NCBI GenBank assembly: GCA_018242445.1
Contig: JAFEBW010000048.1
Coordinates: 1-64,000 of the forward strand
Length of the DNA: 64,000 bases
Reading direction: 5' to 3'
Source: Pseudomonadota bacterium
Lineage (GTDB): Bacteria > Pseudomonadota > Gammaproteobacteria > Xanthomonadales > Xanthomonadaceae
Below the pieces are notes generated by a model. It saw nothing but the letters and a program-made list of their open reading frames with translations. It did not search any database and had not been told where the DNA came from. The translations under genes and the position numbers were made by a program. The first letter of the stretch is position 1. Every line of letters begins with the position of its first letter. Of the stretch, positions 40,065 through 48,317 are shown piece by piece.

Positions 40065-40742
40065 ATGCCGGCGGGCGCGTTGGCGGAGCCTCGCGCCATG
40101 CCGGATCGCCTGCGCATCGCCGAGATCTTCCACTCGCTGCAGGGCGAGGCGCGCAGCGTCGGCTGGCCGACGGTGTTCGTGCGCCTGACCGGCTGCCCGC
40201 TGCGCTGCGGCTATTGCGACACCGCCTACGCCTTCCACGGCGGGCAGTGGCGGGAGATCGACGCCATCCTTGCCGAGGTCGCCCGCCACGGCGCGCGCCA
40301 TGTCTGCGTGACCGGCGGCGAACCGCTGGCGCAGCGTCGCTGCATCGACCTGTTGCGGCGGCTGTGCGATGCCGGCTTTGATGTCTCGCTGGAAACCTCC
40401 GGCGCGCTGGACATCGGCGCGGTCGATCCACGGGTGTCGCGGGTGATGGATCTGAAGACCCCCGGTTCCGGCGAATGCGCACGCAACCGACTCGAAAACA
40501 TCCCCCTGCTCACCCCGCGCGACCAGGTCAAATTCGTGATCTGCGATCGCGCCGATTACGACTGGTCGCTGGGCATGCTGCGCGAGCATGCGCTGGATGG
40601 CCGCTGCGAGGTGCTGTTTTCGCCGAGTTACACCCAGATTGCACCGCGCGAACTGGCGCAGTGGATGCTCGCCGACCGCGTGAACGCACGCTTCCAGTTG
40701 CAGTTGCACAAGCTGCTGTGGGGCGAGGAGCAGGGGCGGTGA
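40065..40742 (+). CDS. queE: 7-carboxy-7-deazaguanine synthase QueE
   Basis: Radical SAM enzyme of queuosine/7-deazapurine synthesis, converting 6-carboxytetrahydropterin to 7-carboxy-7-deazaguanine. The iron-sulfur motif is CPLRCGYC (Cys44, Cys48, Cys51), with FHSLQGEA before it and VTGGEPLAQ after it. 225 aa. ATG 40065 has GAGG eight nt upstream; GTG 40047 and ATG 40098 are alternatives. A downstream queC, the common neighbour, is absent; hipBA lies there instead. Confidence 0.93.
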   Translation: MPAGALAEPRAMPDRLRIAEIFHSLQGEARSVGWPTVFVRLTGCPLRCGYCDTAYAFHGGQWREIDAILAEVARHGARHVCVTGGEPLAQRRCIDLLRRLCDAGFDVSLETSGALDIGAVDPRVSRVMDLKTPGSGECARNRLENIPLLTPRDQVKFVICDRADYDWSLGMLREHALDGRCEVLFSPSYTQIAPRELAQWMLADRVNARFQLQLHKLLWGEEQGR

Positions 40743-41081
40743 AGGCTGCGGCAGCGGTGCGGAAGCCGGGTGCCGCGGGGAACGGCGCAGCTATCCGCTA
40801 TCTGCTCCGGATGCGTCACGGAACGGTATCCATGCGACAGGTCATGGCATCACGACAAATCAGGGCATTCTGATCCGCAAAGGGCGGGTTTGGCGCAAAG
40901 CCCCCCCGCGCGGAGGCGGGTCACTCCTTGCGCTCGCTCCTGGGATCGGGTGGACGCCGCATTCAACGATGCCAATGGGTTGATTGATAAGACTTATCCG
41001 AAATTATCGGGGCCGCGTTCATTTTCGCGCTTCCCGCGTCCGTCGCGATGGCGGGCGGAGCAGCGGAAGGGGTCACACATT
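40743..41081. other. Gap between queE and the hipBA promoter
   Basis: No gene is supported. Visible only: a GC-rich CCCGC/GCGGG stem near 40906 and an imperfect palindrome CCGAAATTATCGG at 40998-41010 that differs from the three hipBA operators. Base composition falls towards 41.0 kb. Confidence 0.5.
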
Positions 41082-41095
41082 TTCCCGTACGGGAA
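41082..41095. promoter_or_regulatory. hipBA operator 1
   Basis: Perfect 14-bp palindrome TTCCCGTACGGGAA. Its centre is 49 bp upstream of operator 2. It sits just upstream of the proposed -35 box. Confidence 0.8.
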
Positions 41096-41103
41096 TTTTC
41101 GGC

Positions 41104-41132
41104 TTGAATTCCGTTCTCATTCTCGCTAAATT
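41104..41132 (+). promoter_or_regulatory. Proposed hipBA promoter
   Basis: -35 TTGAAT (41104-41109), 17-nt spacer, -10 TAAATT (41127-41132), 36 nt before the hipB ATG. The -10 box touches operator 2, so repressor binding there would block polymerase. Confidence 0.65.
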
Positions 41133-41144
41133 CCCGCTCGGGAA
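41131..41144. promoter_or_regulatory. hipBA operator 2
   Basis: TTCCCGCTCGGGAA, sharing TTCCCG/CGGGAA arms with operator 1 and differing only in the central bases. It overlaps the proposed -10 box. Confidence 0.8.
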
Positions 41145-41167
41145 AATATCGCACGAGATACCCCCCC

Positions 41168-41410
41168 ATGGTCAATAAATTATCCCGAGAGGGAATCGCA
41201 GGGCGGGCCATCAGCGAACTGGCCGAGCGCGTACGCGCGACCCGGAAGCGGCACGGATTGACCCAGACGCAGCTCGCCGGCTTGTCCGGCACGGGTCTGC
41301 GCTTCATCAGCGAACTCGAACGGGGCAAGCCCACGGTGACGCTGGACAAGGTCGTCGCCGTCCTTTCGACCCTGGGGCTCCAGTTGCGCGTCGAAGGCCC
41401 TGAGTCGTGA
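41168..41410 (+). CDS. hipB: HipB-like antitoxin / autorepressor
   Basis: 80-aa XRE-family protein with HTH at ~residues 17-70 (ELAERVRATRKRHGLTQTQLAGLSGTGLRFISELERGK, recognised here in two parts: RATRKRHGLTQTQLAGLSG and FISELERGK). In the HipBA family the antitoxin dimer binds palindromes in its own promoter and neutralises HipA. Three matching palindromes precede or overlap this gene, the third covering codons 6-9. The stop overlaps the hipA GTG (GTGA), giving coupled expression. The start is C-rich (CCCCCCCATGG) with no clear ribosome binding site. Confidence 0.9.
   Translation: MVNKLSREGIAGRAISELAERVRATRKRHGLTQTQLAGLSGTGLRFISELERGKPTVTLDKVVAVLSTLGLQLRVEGPES
41183..41194. promoter_or_regulatory. 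hipBA operator 3, inside hipB
   Basis: TCCCGAGAGGGA, imperfect in the centre but with the same CCCG/GGGA arms. It lies in the hipB coding start, with its centre 51 bp from operator 2, i.e. about five helical turns like the 1-2 spacing. Confidence 0.7.
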
Positions 41411-42669
41411 GGGAGGAACTGAACGTCTCGATGTTCGGCCGGTGGATCGGCACGCTGGCCATCGAGGGCGAGCTGCGCAGCCCCGAGGAGTGGTCCTTCA
41501 CGTACGACGCCGAAGCCGTGGCACGCGGCGGCGCCGCACTGTCGGTGTCCCTGCCCTTGCGAGTCGAGCCGTTCGGTGGGGCCGTTGTCCGCAACTGGTT
41601 CTGCAACCTGCTGCCGGAAGGCATCGTCCGCGAAGCCATCGTGGCGCGTCTGCGCCTGCCGGCCAGGGACGATTTCGCATTGCTGGCGGCCATCGGCGGC
41701 GAATGCGCGGGCGCCGTGAGCGTAGTCCGCCCGGATGCCATCGTTCCCGATGAAGAGGATGGCAGAGACCTCGACGCATTGGTCCAGCGCCTGGGTGTTG
41801 CGATGGGCGATGGCGCCTGGGCCACGCTGGCCGCGCCGCGGCGACTTTCCTTGGCAGGGGCGCAGGACAAACTCGCCGTCGTCCGGACGGAAAGCGGGCA
41901 TCTGCGATTGCCGGCCAGGGGTGAGCTGAGCACCCACATCCTCAAGCCAGACAGTCTTCGGTTCCCCGGCCTGCGCGATCTGGAGGCCCTGGGCCTGCGG
42001 CTGGCGCGCGCAGTCGGGTTGAAGGCTGTCGATGCGGAACTGATCGACGTGGGCGGACACCGCGCACTCCTCATCGAGCGCTACGATCGGAGCCGCAACG
42101 GCCAGGCCATCGCACGCCTGCATCAGGAGGACTTCTGCCAGGCGCTCGGCTATCCGCCAGAGATGAAATACCAATCCCAAGGCGGACCTTGCCTGGCGCG
42201 ATGCGCCGGACTCCTTCGCGACCTGCAGCTGGGACCGGCAGCGCTGCAAGGGTTTCTCGATTGGATTGTCTACGGCGTCGCCGTCGGCAACGCGGACGCG
42301 CACGCCAAGAACCTCGCCTTGACCTGCACGCCCGAGGGACGCCGGTCGATCGCGCCGTTTTACGACCTCGTACCGACGATCGCACTGCCCGAAAGCCTGG
42401 TGGAGCGGACACCGGCCCTGTCCATCGGGGACGCGCGCAGGGTCGATGCCGTCGGGATCGACGACTGGCGATCCTTCTCCAAACAGGCCGGATTCGGTGC
42501 GCGCTTCACGCTCGATCGCGTCGCGTCACTGGCCGGGGCGGTGAGGGAAAAGCTTGCGGAGGTCGCGGATCGACTTGTTGCGGAGGGCGCCGACTCCAGA
42601 ACCCTGCTGGAGGGTGCGATGCCTGCCATCGATGCTCAGGCGCGACGGCTCCAGAATCCCAAGCAATGA
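41407..42669 (+). CDS. hipA: HipA-like serine/threonine kinase toxin
   Basis: 420-aa HipA family kinase. The N-terminal HipA_N domain (~1-110) is followed by the kinase: SLAGAQDKLAV with Ser148 equivalent to the autophosphorylated Ser150 of E. coli HipA, Lys180 in STHILKPD for ATP, catalytic loop GNADAHAKN (Asp297, Asn302) and metal-binding Asp320 in APFYDLV. All kinase residues look intact, so the toxin is probably active. The E. coli target is glutamyl-tRNA synthetase; related toxins hit other synthetases, so the target here is unknown. It ends 245 nt before tRNA-Leu. Confidence 0.93.
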   Translation: MREELNVSMFGRWIGTLAIEGELRSPEEWSFTYDAEAVARGGAALSVSLPLRVEPFGGAVVRNWFCNLLPEGIVREAIVARLRLPARDDFALLAAIGGECAGAVSVVRPDAIVPDEEDGRDLDALVQRLGVAMGDGAWATLAAPRRLSLAGAQDKLAVVRTESGHLRLPARGELSTHILKPDSLRFPGLRDLEALGLRLARAVGLKAVDAELIDVGGHRALLIERYDRSRNGQAIARLHQEDFCQALGYPPEMKYQSQGGPCLARCAGLLRDLQLGPAALQGFLDWIVYGVAVGNADAHAKNLALTCTPEGRRSIAPFYDLVPTIALPESLVERTPALSIGDARRVDAVGIDDWRSFSKQAGFGARFTLDRVASLAGAVREKLAEVADRLVAEGADSRTLLEGAMPAIDAQARRLQNPKQ

Positions 42670-42825
42670 ATCGCTGTGTGGTCCGAAGAGCGCCATCCGC
42701 CTACTTGGCGGTGCCATTCCAGTACGCAAGAGCACATTCCAAAAGTGAAATGAGCCTGAGCGAGCCGGTTGGGCCCACATGGTGGTTCGGCTGCATGCGG
42801 ACGTTGGCGGACGCCGGCGGGCCCA

Positions 42826-42857
42826 GAAAAACAAAAACCCCGCATGGGAGCGGGGTT
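42826..42857 (-). terminator. Rho-independent terminator of tRNA-Leu
   Basis: On the minus strand a perfect 8-bp stem AACCCCGC/GCGGGGTT with a TCCCAT loop, followed by TTTTTGTTTTT. It lies ~57 nt downstream of the tRNA 3' end. It could also stop hipA transcripts weakly from the other side, although the plus-strand tail is CAAG. Confidence 0.88.
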
Positions 42858-42914
42858 CAAGAGGTGTTTCTTGGATCTCCCCGGACGTTGTCGAACGTCG
42901 TCGGAGGGCAAGAG

Positions 42915-42999
<85 letters not shown>

Positions 43000-43145
43000 A
43001 GGTGTCGCGTGCAGCGAGCCGTGAAGCCTATAGGACGCTGGCGGCGGTGTCAATTTCGAGCCTCTTCCAACGACACATGGGCCTGGAAGGGCCGGCCTGG
43101 CGCCGCAAGGGGCGTCCTGGTGCGCCCGGCGTGTACCATGCGCGG

Positions 43146-45728
43146 ATGAAGAAGAAGACACCGCGCGGCGCGCCCGCGAACAAGGGCGGCTCGCTGCCGC
43201 CGTGGATGCCCGAAGCGATGGCCAGGCACGGACGATCCCCATCCGCCCCGCAAGCTGGCCGGCGGCATGGTTCGGAACATGGCAAAACGCAGCGCCCGGC
43301 GCCGCCATCCTTGGCGCGCAGCGCAGGCCGCGACCCGCACGCGGCGCGCGAAGCCGCGCGTTACGCGCGGCCCATCGCCAGCCGCGAGGCGATCCTGCAA
43401 TTCCTTGCCGACAGCGACGGCCCGCAGAGGGTGGAGTCCATCGCCGCCGGTCTGCGCATCACCGAGCCGGAATTGCTGGAAGCGCTCGACAAGCGCTTGG
43501 CGGCGATGCAGCGCGACGGGCAGGTGCTGGTCAATCGCCGCGGCGGCTATGCGCCGGCCAGCCGGCTCGACCTGATCGCCGGCAGCGTGATCGCCAACCC
43601 GGAAGGCTTCGGCTTCCTGCGCCCGGACGCCGGCGGCGACGACCTGTTCCTGCCGCCGCACGAGATGCGCAAGGTGATGCACGGCGATCGCGTACTCGGT
43701 TCCGTCACCGGCATCGACGGCCGCGGGCGGCGTACCGGCGCGGTGGTGGAGTTGCTCGAACGCCGGCAGCGCCGCATCACCGGACGCTACGTGCAACGCG
43801 GCGGCCTGGGTTGCGTGAAGCCCGACGACAAGCGCGTCCTGCAGGACATCATCATCCCGCCCGGCGCCGATGGCGGTGCGCGCGACGGGCAACTGGTGGT
43901 GTGCGAACTCGATGAGGGCGATGGGGCGTCGCCGCGCGCGCAGCCTTTCGGCCGCGTGCTGGTGGTGCTGGGCGACAAGCTGACGCCGTCGCTGGTGGTG
44001 GAGGCGGCGATCCACGGCCACGGCATCCCGCACGAATTCTCGCCGGAGGTGCTGGCCGAGGCGGCGGCGATCCCGGTCGCGGTGGATGCGCAGGCGGCCG
44101 CGGGTCGCGTGGATCTGCGCGAGCTGCCGCTGGTCACCATCGACGGCGAGGACGCCAAGGATTTCGACGACGCGGTGTATTGCGAACCCAACCGGGAAGG
44201 TTTCCGCCTCGTGGTCGCGATCGCCGACGTGTCGGCTTACGTGCAGCCCGGCACCGCGCTGGATGCGGAAGCCCAACTGCGCGGCACCTCGGTGTATTTC
44301 CCGGGCTTCGTGGTACCGATGCTGCCCGAGTCGCTGTCCAACGGCATCTGCTCGCTCAAGCCCGAGGTCGATCGCCTGTGCTTTGTCTGCGACATGCAGA
44401 TCGACCGCTCCGGGCAAACCGTGCATTCGCGTTTTTACCCGGCGGTGATGCGCTCGCACGCGCGGCTGACCTACACCCAGGTGTGGAATGCGATCGGCGA
44501 TGGCATCCCGGACGACGCGCAGGCACAGGCGTGCAGCGTCGTCGGTGGCCTGCTGCCGCAATTGCAGCGGCTGCATCAACTGTATCGGCTGCTCGACCGC
44601 GCGCGCGCACGGCGCGGCGCGATCGAGTTCGAATCCAGCGAAACCCGCTTCGTGCTCGGCCCCGGTGGCGAGGTGGTGCAGGCGGGCATGCTGGTGCGCA
44701 ACGATGCGCACAAGCTGATCGAGGAATGCATGATCGCCGCCAACGTGGAGGCGGCGCGCTTCCTGCACGCGCAGCGCATCCCCGCGCCGTACCGCGTTCA
44801 CGAGCGCCCGCCGGAGAACAAGTACGCCGACCTGCTGGAGTTCCTGTCCGAGTTCGGCCTGCGTTTGCCGCCGTGGGGCAAGGTGCAGCCGAAGGATTTC
44901 ACCGCGCTGATCCGCTTGATCCGCGAGCGCCCCGATGCGGCGCTGCTGGAGTCGGTGCTGCTGCGCTCGCAGAGCCTGGCCGTGTATTCGACCCAGGATG
45001 CCGGCCACTTCGGGCTGGCGCTGGAGGCTTACGCGCACTTCACCTCGCCGATCCGCCGCTATCCCGATTTGCTGGTGCACCGGGCGATCAAGCATGCGCT
45101 GGCCGGCGGCAACGCCGACGATTTCACCTACACGCCGCATGCGATGGAGCAGCTCGCGTTGACCAATTCGGAACAGTCGCGGCGCGCCGACGAGGCCTCG
45201 CGCGAGGTGGACGAGCGCTACCGCGCGGCGTGGATGGAGCAGCACGTCGGCAGTCAGTTCGACGGCGTCGTCAGCGGCGTGGCCTCGTTCGGATTGTTCG
45301 TCGAACTGGACGATTCCAAGGTCAACGGCCTGATCCACGTCACCCAGTTGCCGCACGACTATTACCACTTCGATCCGCTGCGCAAGACGCTCACCGGCTC
45401 GCGCCGGCAGGTCGAGTACCGCCTCGGCGATCGCGTGCGCGTGCTGGTGCTGCGCGCGAGCGTGGAGGATCGGCGGATCGACTTCCGGCTGGTGGAGATG
45501 CTGCCGCAGCAGGCGCTGCAGGCCGCGCCGACGCTGGCGAGCCTGCCGGTCGTGGCCGCGCGCACGAAAGCCGCGAAAGCACCCGCACCGACGGCCAAGG
45601 CGAAACCCGATCGGGCAAGGAAGGTTTCGGGTGAAGGCGAACCGTCTGCGAAAGGCAAACCCCGCCGTCGCCCCGGCGAGTCGGTCACCGAGTTCAAGGC
45701 GCGCACGCGCAAGGAGACATCGCGATGA
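43146..45728 (+). CDS. rnr: Ribonuclease R
   Basis: Processive 3'-5' exoribonuclease of the RNB family, 860 aa. A Lys/Arg/Pro-rich N-terminus, a winged helix (~residues 77-140, REAILQFLADSDGPQRVESI), cold-shock domains, the RNB catalytic centre with TIDGEDAKDFDDAV, and a C-terminal S1 domain (FDGVVSGVASFGLFVELDD) before a basic low-complexity tail (~760-860). It degrades structured RNA and takes part in rRNA quality control. Start ATG 43146 has no strong ribosome binding site. The stop overlaps the rlmB start (ATGA), as in E. coli operons. Confidence 0.95.
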   Translation: MKKKTPRGAPANKGGSLPPWMPEAMARHGRSPSAPQAGRRHGSEHGKTQRPAPPSLARSAGRDPHAAREAARYARPIASREAILQFLADSDGPQRVESIAAGLRITEPELLEALDKRLAAMQRDGQVLVNRRGGYAPASRLDLIAGSVIANPEGFGFLRPDAGGDDLFLPPHEMRKVMHGDRVLGSVTGIDGRGRRTGAVVELLERRQRRITGRYVQRGGLGCVKPDDKRVLQDIIIPPGADGGARDGQLVVCELDEGDGASPRAQPFGRVLVVLGDKLTPSLVVEAAIHGHGIPHEFSPEVLAEAAAIPVAVDAQAAAGRVDLRELPLVTIDGEDAKDFDDAVYCEPNREGFRLVVAIADVSAYVQPGTALDAEAQLRGTSVYFPGFVVPMLPESLSNGICSLKPEVDRLCFVCDMQIDRSGQTVHSRFYPAVMRSHARLTYTQVWNAIGDGIPDDAQAQACSVVGGLLPQLQRLHQLYRLLDRARARRGAIEFESSETRFVLGPGGEVVQAGMLVRNDAHKLIEECMIAANVEAARFLHAQRIPAPYRVHERPPENKYADLLEFLSEFGLRLPPWGKVQPKDFTALIRLIRERPDAALLESVLLRSQSLAVYSTQDAGHFGLALEAYAHFTSPIRRYPDLLVHRAIKHALAGGNADDFTYTPHAMEQLALTNSEQSRRADEASREVDERYRAAWMEQHVGSQFDGVVSGVASFGLFVELDDSKVNGLIHVTQLPHDYYHFDPLRKTLTGSRRQVEYRLGDRVRVLVLRASVEDRRIDFRLVEMLPQQALQAAPTLASLPVVAARTKAAKAPAPTAKAKPDRARKVSGEGEPSAKGKPRRRPGESVTEFKARTRKETSR

Positions 45729-46489
45729 GCGCAGGCCAATGGATCGCCGGCATCAACGCGGTCGCCGCCGCGCTCGAGCACGACCCCGAGCATGTGCTGG
45801 AAGTGCTGATCGAGGCCGGCGGGCGCAACCCGCGGCTGACCGAGATCGAGCAGCGCGCCTTGCAACTGGGCATCTCCGCGCGGCGGGTGGCGCAGCAGGC
45901 GCTCGATGGCGTGGCCGGCGGCCTGCGCCATCAGGGCGCGATCGCGCGCTACGCCGGCGCGCGCAGCCACGAGGAGGCCGAACTGCCGGCCTTGATCGAG
46001 GCCGCCGGGCGGCAGGCCTTGTTGCTCGTGCTCGACGAAGTGCAAGACCCGCACAACCTCGGCGCCTGCCTGCGCAGCGCCGTCGCGGCTGGCGTCACCG
46101 CGGTCGTCATCCCCAAGGACAAGTCCGCGCCGGTGAACGCGACCGTGCGCAAGACCTCCTCCGGCGCCGCCGACCGCGTGCCGGTCGTGCGCGTCACCAA
46201 CCTGGCGCGCGCGCTGAAGGCGATCGGCCAGTGCGGCGTGTGGATCTTTGGGTTGGCGGGAGGCGAGGGCGCTTCGATGTACGCGCAGGATCTCAAAGGC
46301 CCGGTCGCGCTCGTGCTCGGCGGCGAGGCCGATGGCATGCGCCGGCTCACCCGCGAGCACTGCGACGCGCTCGTCCACATCCCCATGCCCGGCGCGCAGC
46401 CGTCCGGCGGCGTGGAAAGCCTCAATGTCTCCGTCGCCGCCGGCGTGGCCTTGTTCGAGGTGGTGCGCCAGCGCGGGGCGGCGCACTGA
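45725..46489 (+). CDS. rlmB: 23S rRNA (Gm2251) 2'-O-methyltransferase
   Basis: SPOUT-class TrmH family enzyme methylating G2251 in the 23S P-loop, 254 aa. N-terminal substrate-binding domain WIAGINAVAAALEH; SPOUT motifs LVLDEVQDPHNLGACLRSA, LVLGGEADGMRRLT and SLNVSVAAGVALFE form the trefoil knot. Motif 2 has GGEADG where GGEGKG is usual. Coupled to rnr; convergent with purD, ~80 nt away. Confidence 0.93.
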   Translation: MSAGQWIAGINAVAAALEHDPEHVLEVLIEAGGRNPRLTEIEQRALQLGISARRVAQQALDGVAGGLRHQGAIARYAGARSHEEAELPALIEAAGRQALLLVLDEVQDPHNLGACLRSAVAAGVTAVVIPKDKSAPVNATVRKTSSGAADRVPVVRVTNLARALKAIGQCGVWIFGLAGGEGASMYAQDLKGPVALVLGGEADGMRRLTREHCDALVHIPMPGAQPSGGVESLNVSVAAGVALFEVVRQRGAAH

Positions 46490-46570
46490 AGGAAACCTCG
46501 GTTCCTGCATGCGCGGGATCCGGTCGGGAACCGGCCAGCGCGGACGCCGAGGTCTTCGTTCAGACGTTCG

Positions 46571-47860
46571 TCAACCGCGCTCGCGCTCGATGGCGCGCCA
46601 GCCGATGTCGTGGCGGTGAAACTCGCCGGCCCACGATATTTTCGTGGCGGCTTCGTAAGCACGGCGCTGCGCGTCGGCCACGGTGTCGCCCAGCGCGCAG
46701 GCGCACAGCACGCGGCCGCCGGCGGTGACGATGTCGCCGTTCGCAGCGTGTTTCGTGCCGGCCTGAAACACTTTCGTGCCGGCAGGTTGCGGGGTATCGA
46801 GGCCACGGATGGCATCGCCGCTGCGTGGTGTGTCCGGATAATTCGCCGCCGCCATCACCACGCCCAGCGCGGGGCGAGGATCCCAGCGTGCTTGGATGGT
46901 GTCCAGTCGCCCATCCAGCGCGGCTTCGATCAAATCGAGCAGGTCGGACTGCAGGCGCAGCAGGATCGGCTGCGTTTCCGGGTCGCCGAAGCGCACGTTG
47001 AACTCGATCACCTTGGGTGCGCCGGACGCATCGATCATCAGCCCCGCGTAGAGGAAGCCGGTGAACGGGGCGCCATCGGCGGCCATGCCGCGCACCGTCG
47101 GCTCGACGATCTCGCGCAGCACGCGGGCGTGAACTTCCGGCGTGACCACCGGCGCCGGTGAGTAGGCGCCCATGCCGCCGGTGTTGGGGCCGGTGTCGCC
47201 GTCGTGCACGCGCTTGTGATCTTGCGAGCTCGCCATCGGCAGCGCGTGCGCGCCATCGACCATCGCGATGAAGCTCGCCTCCTCGCCGGCGAGGAATTCC
47301 TCGATCACCACCCTAGAACCTGCCGCACCGAAGGCATTGCCGGCGAGCATGTCGCGCACGGCGGCTTCGGCTTCGGCCAGCGTCATCGCCACGATCACGC
47401 CCTTGCCGGCGGCCAGGCCGTCTGCCTTGACCACGATGGGCGCGCCGACGCGGTGCAGGTGGGCGAGCGCGGCATCCAGATCGGTGAACACCGCGTAATG
47501 CGCGGTGGGGATGTGGTGGCGGGCGAGGAAATCCTTGGCGTAGGCCTTGCTGCCCTCCAACTGTGCGGCGGCGGCGGTCGGGCCGAAGATGCGCAGGCCG
47601 CGCACACGGAAGGCATCGACCACGCCGGCGACCAGCGGCGCTTCGGGGCCGACCACGGTCAGCGCCACGCCTTCGCGCTCGACCAGCGCAAGCAGGCCGT
47701 CGATATCGGCAGCGGCGACCGCCATGTTGCGGCATCGATGCTCGGTCGCGGTGCCGGCGTTGCCGGGCGCTACCAGCACTTCGCTCACCCGCGATGACTG
47801 CGCGAGCTTCCAGGCCAGCGCGTGTTCGCGGCCGCCGGAGCCGATGACGAGGAGCTTCAT
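46571..47860 (-). CDS. purD: Phosphoribosylamine-glycine ligase
   Basis: ATP-grasp enzyme of purine synthesis (GAR synthetase), 429 aa. N-terminal KLLVIGSGGREHALAWKL, ATP-binding VVKADGLAAGKGV, DHKRVHDGDTGPNTGGMGAYSP and FNVRFGDPETQ are all present. It lies downstream of purH on the same strand, with a small lipoprotein gene between them; the purH-purD order is common in Gammaproteobacteria. Confidence 0.97.
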   Translation of the reverse strand: MKLLVIGSGGREHALAWKLAQSSRVSEVLVAPGNAGTATEHRCRNMAVAAADIDGLLALVEREGVALTVVGPEAPLVAGVVDAFRVRGLRIFGPTAAAAQLEGSKAYAKDFLARHHIPTAHYAVFTDLDAALAHLHRVGAPIVVKADGLAAGKGVIVAMTLAEAEAAVRDMLAGNAFGAAGSRVVIEEFLAGEEASFIAMVDGAHALPMASSQDHKRVHDGDTGPNTGGMGAYSPAPVVTPEVHARVLREIVEPTVRGMAADGAPFTGFLYAGLMIDASGAPKVIEFNVRFGDPETQPILLRLQSDLLDLIEAALDGRLDTIQARWDPRPALGVVMAAANYPDTPRSGDAIRGLDTPQPAGTKVFQAGTKHAANGDIVTAGGRVLCACALGDTVADAQRRAYEAATKISWAGEFHRHDIGWRAIERERG

Positions 47861-47864
47861 GGGT

Positions 47865-48284
47865 TCACCGCAAGGTTGGGCAGTAAGGTGCGTTCGATGC
47901 GACGACTTCGATGACCTGCTTGCCGTTGCGATCGAGGAAACGGCGCGAAATTTCGTAGTGGCGTTCCAGTAGATGCTCCAGATCGGGGTCGTGGCAAATC
48001 GCGTTGTTGAGTGCGACGAGTTCCTGCTGGTGCATGGCCGGCAACTTGGTCAGGTCGATCGTGTCGATGGAAGCGTAAGGAATGCGCAGGTCGAACACCA
48101 GGCGTTTGCCCTGCGCATGCGCGCGCTGGATCACCAAGCCATCCACGTACGGCTTGGGCAGTGTGCTCTGGATCTTCGCGGCGACGTGCTGTGGATCGAT
48201 CGGCGGCGTCACCGGTTTGCCGCAGCCGGCCAAGGCCGCGACGAAAGCGGCGGGCGCAGCCATGCGGACGAAAGCGCGGCACAT
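47865..48284 (-). CDS. Small putative lipoprotein between purH and purD
   Basis: 139-aa protein not recognised by family. It has a hydrophobic N-terminus with lipobox LAGC (Cys21) after basic residues, then a soluble domain with two more cysteines ([14 protein letters not shown]). In-frame ATG at 48263 is an alternative start; neither has a clear ribosome binding site. It ends 4 nt before purD and begins 33 nt after purH, so it is probably expressed with the purine genes although it would be periplasmic. Confidence 0.7.
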   Translation of the reverse strand: MCRAFVRMAAPAAFVAALAGCGKPVTPPIDPQHVAAKIQSTLPKPYVDGLVIQRAHAQGKRLVFDLRIPYASIDTIDLTKLPAMHQQELVALNNAICHDPDLEHLLERHYEISRRFLDRNGKQVIEVVASNAPYCPTLR

Positions 48285-48317
48285 GCGGCGAACCGTTGGC
48301 GGGCCTTCAGCGGCGCG

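Noticed and set aside
40998..41010. CCGAAATTATCGG as a fourth hipBA operator
   Set aside because: The arm sequence and spacing differ from the other three sites, so I treat it as a chance palindrome.
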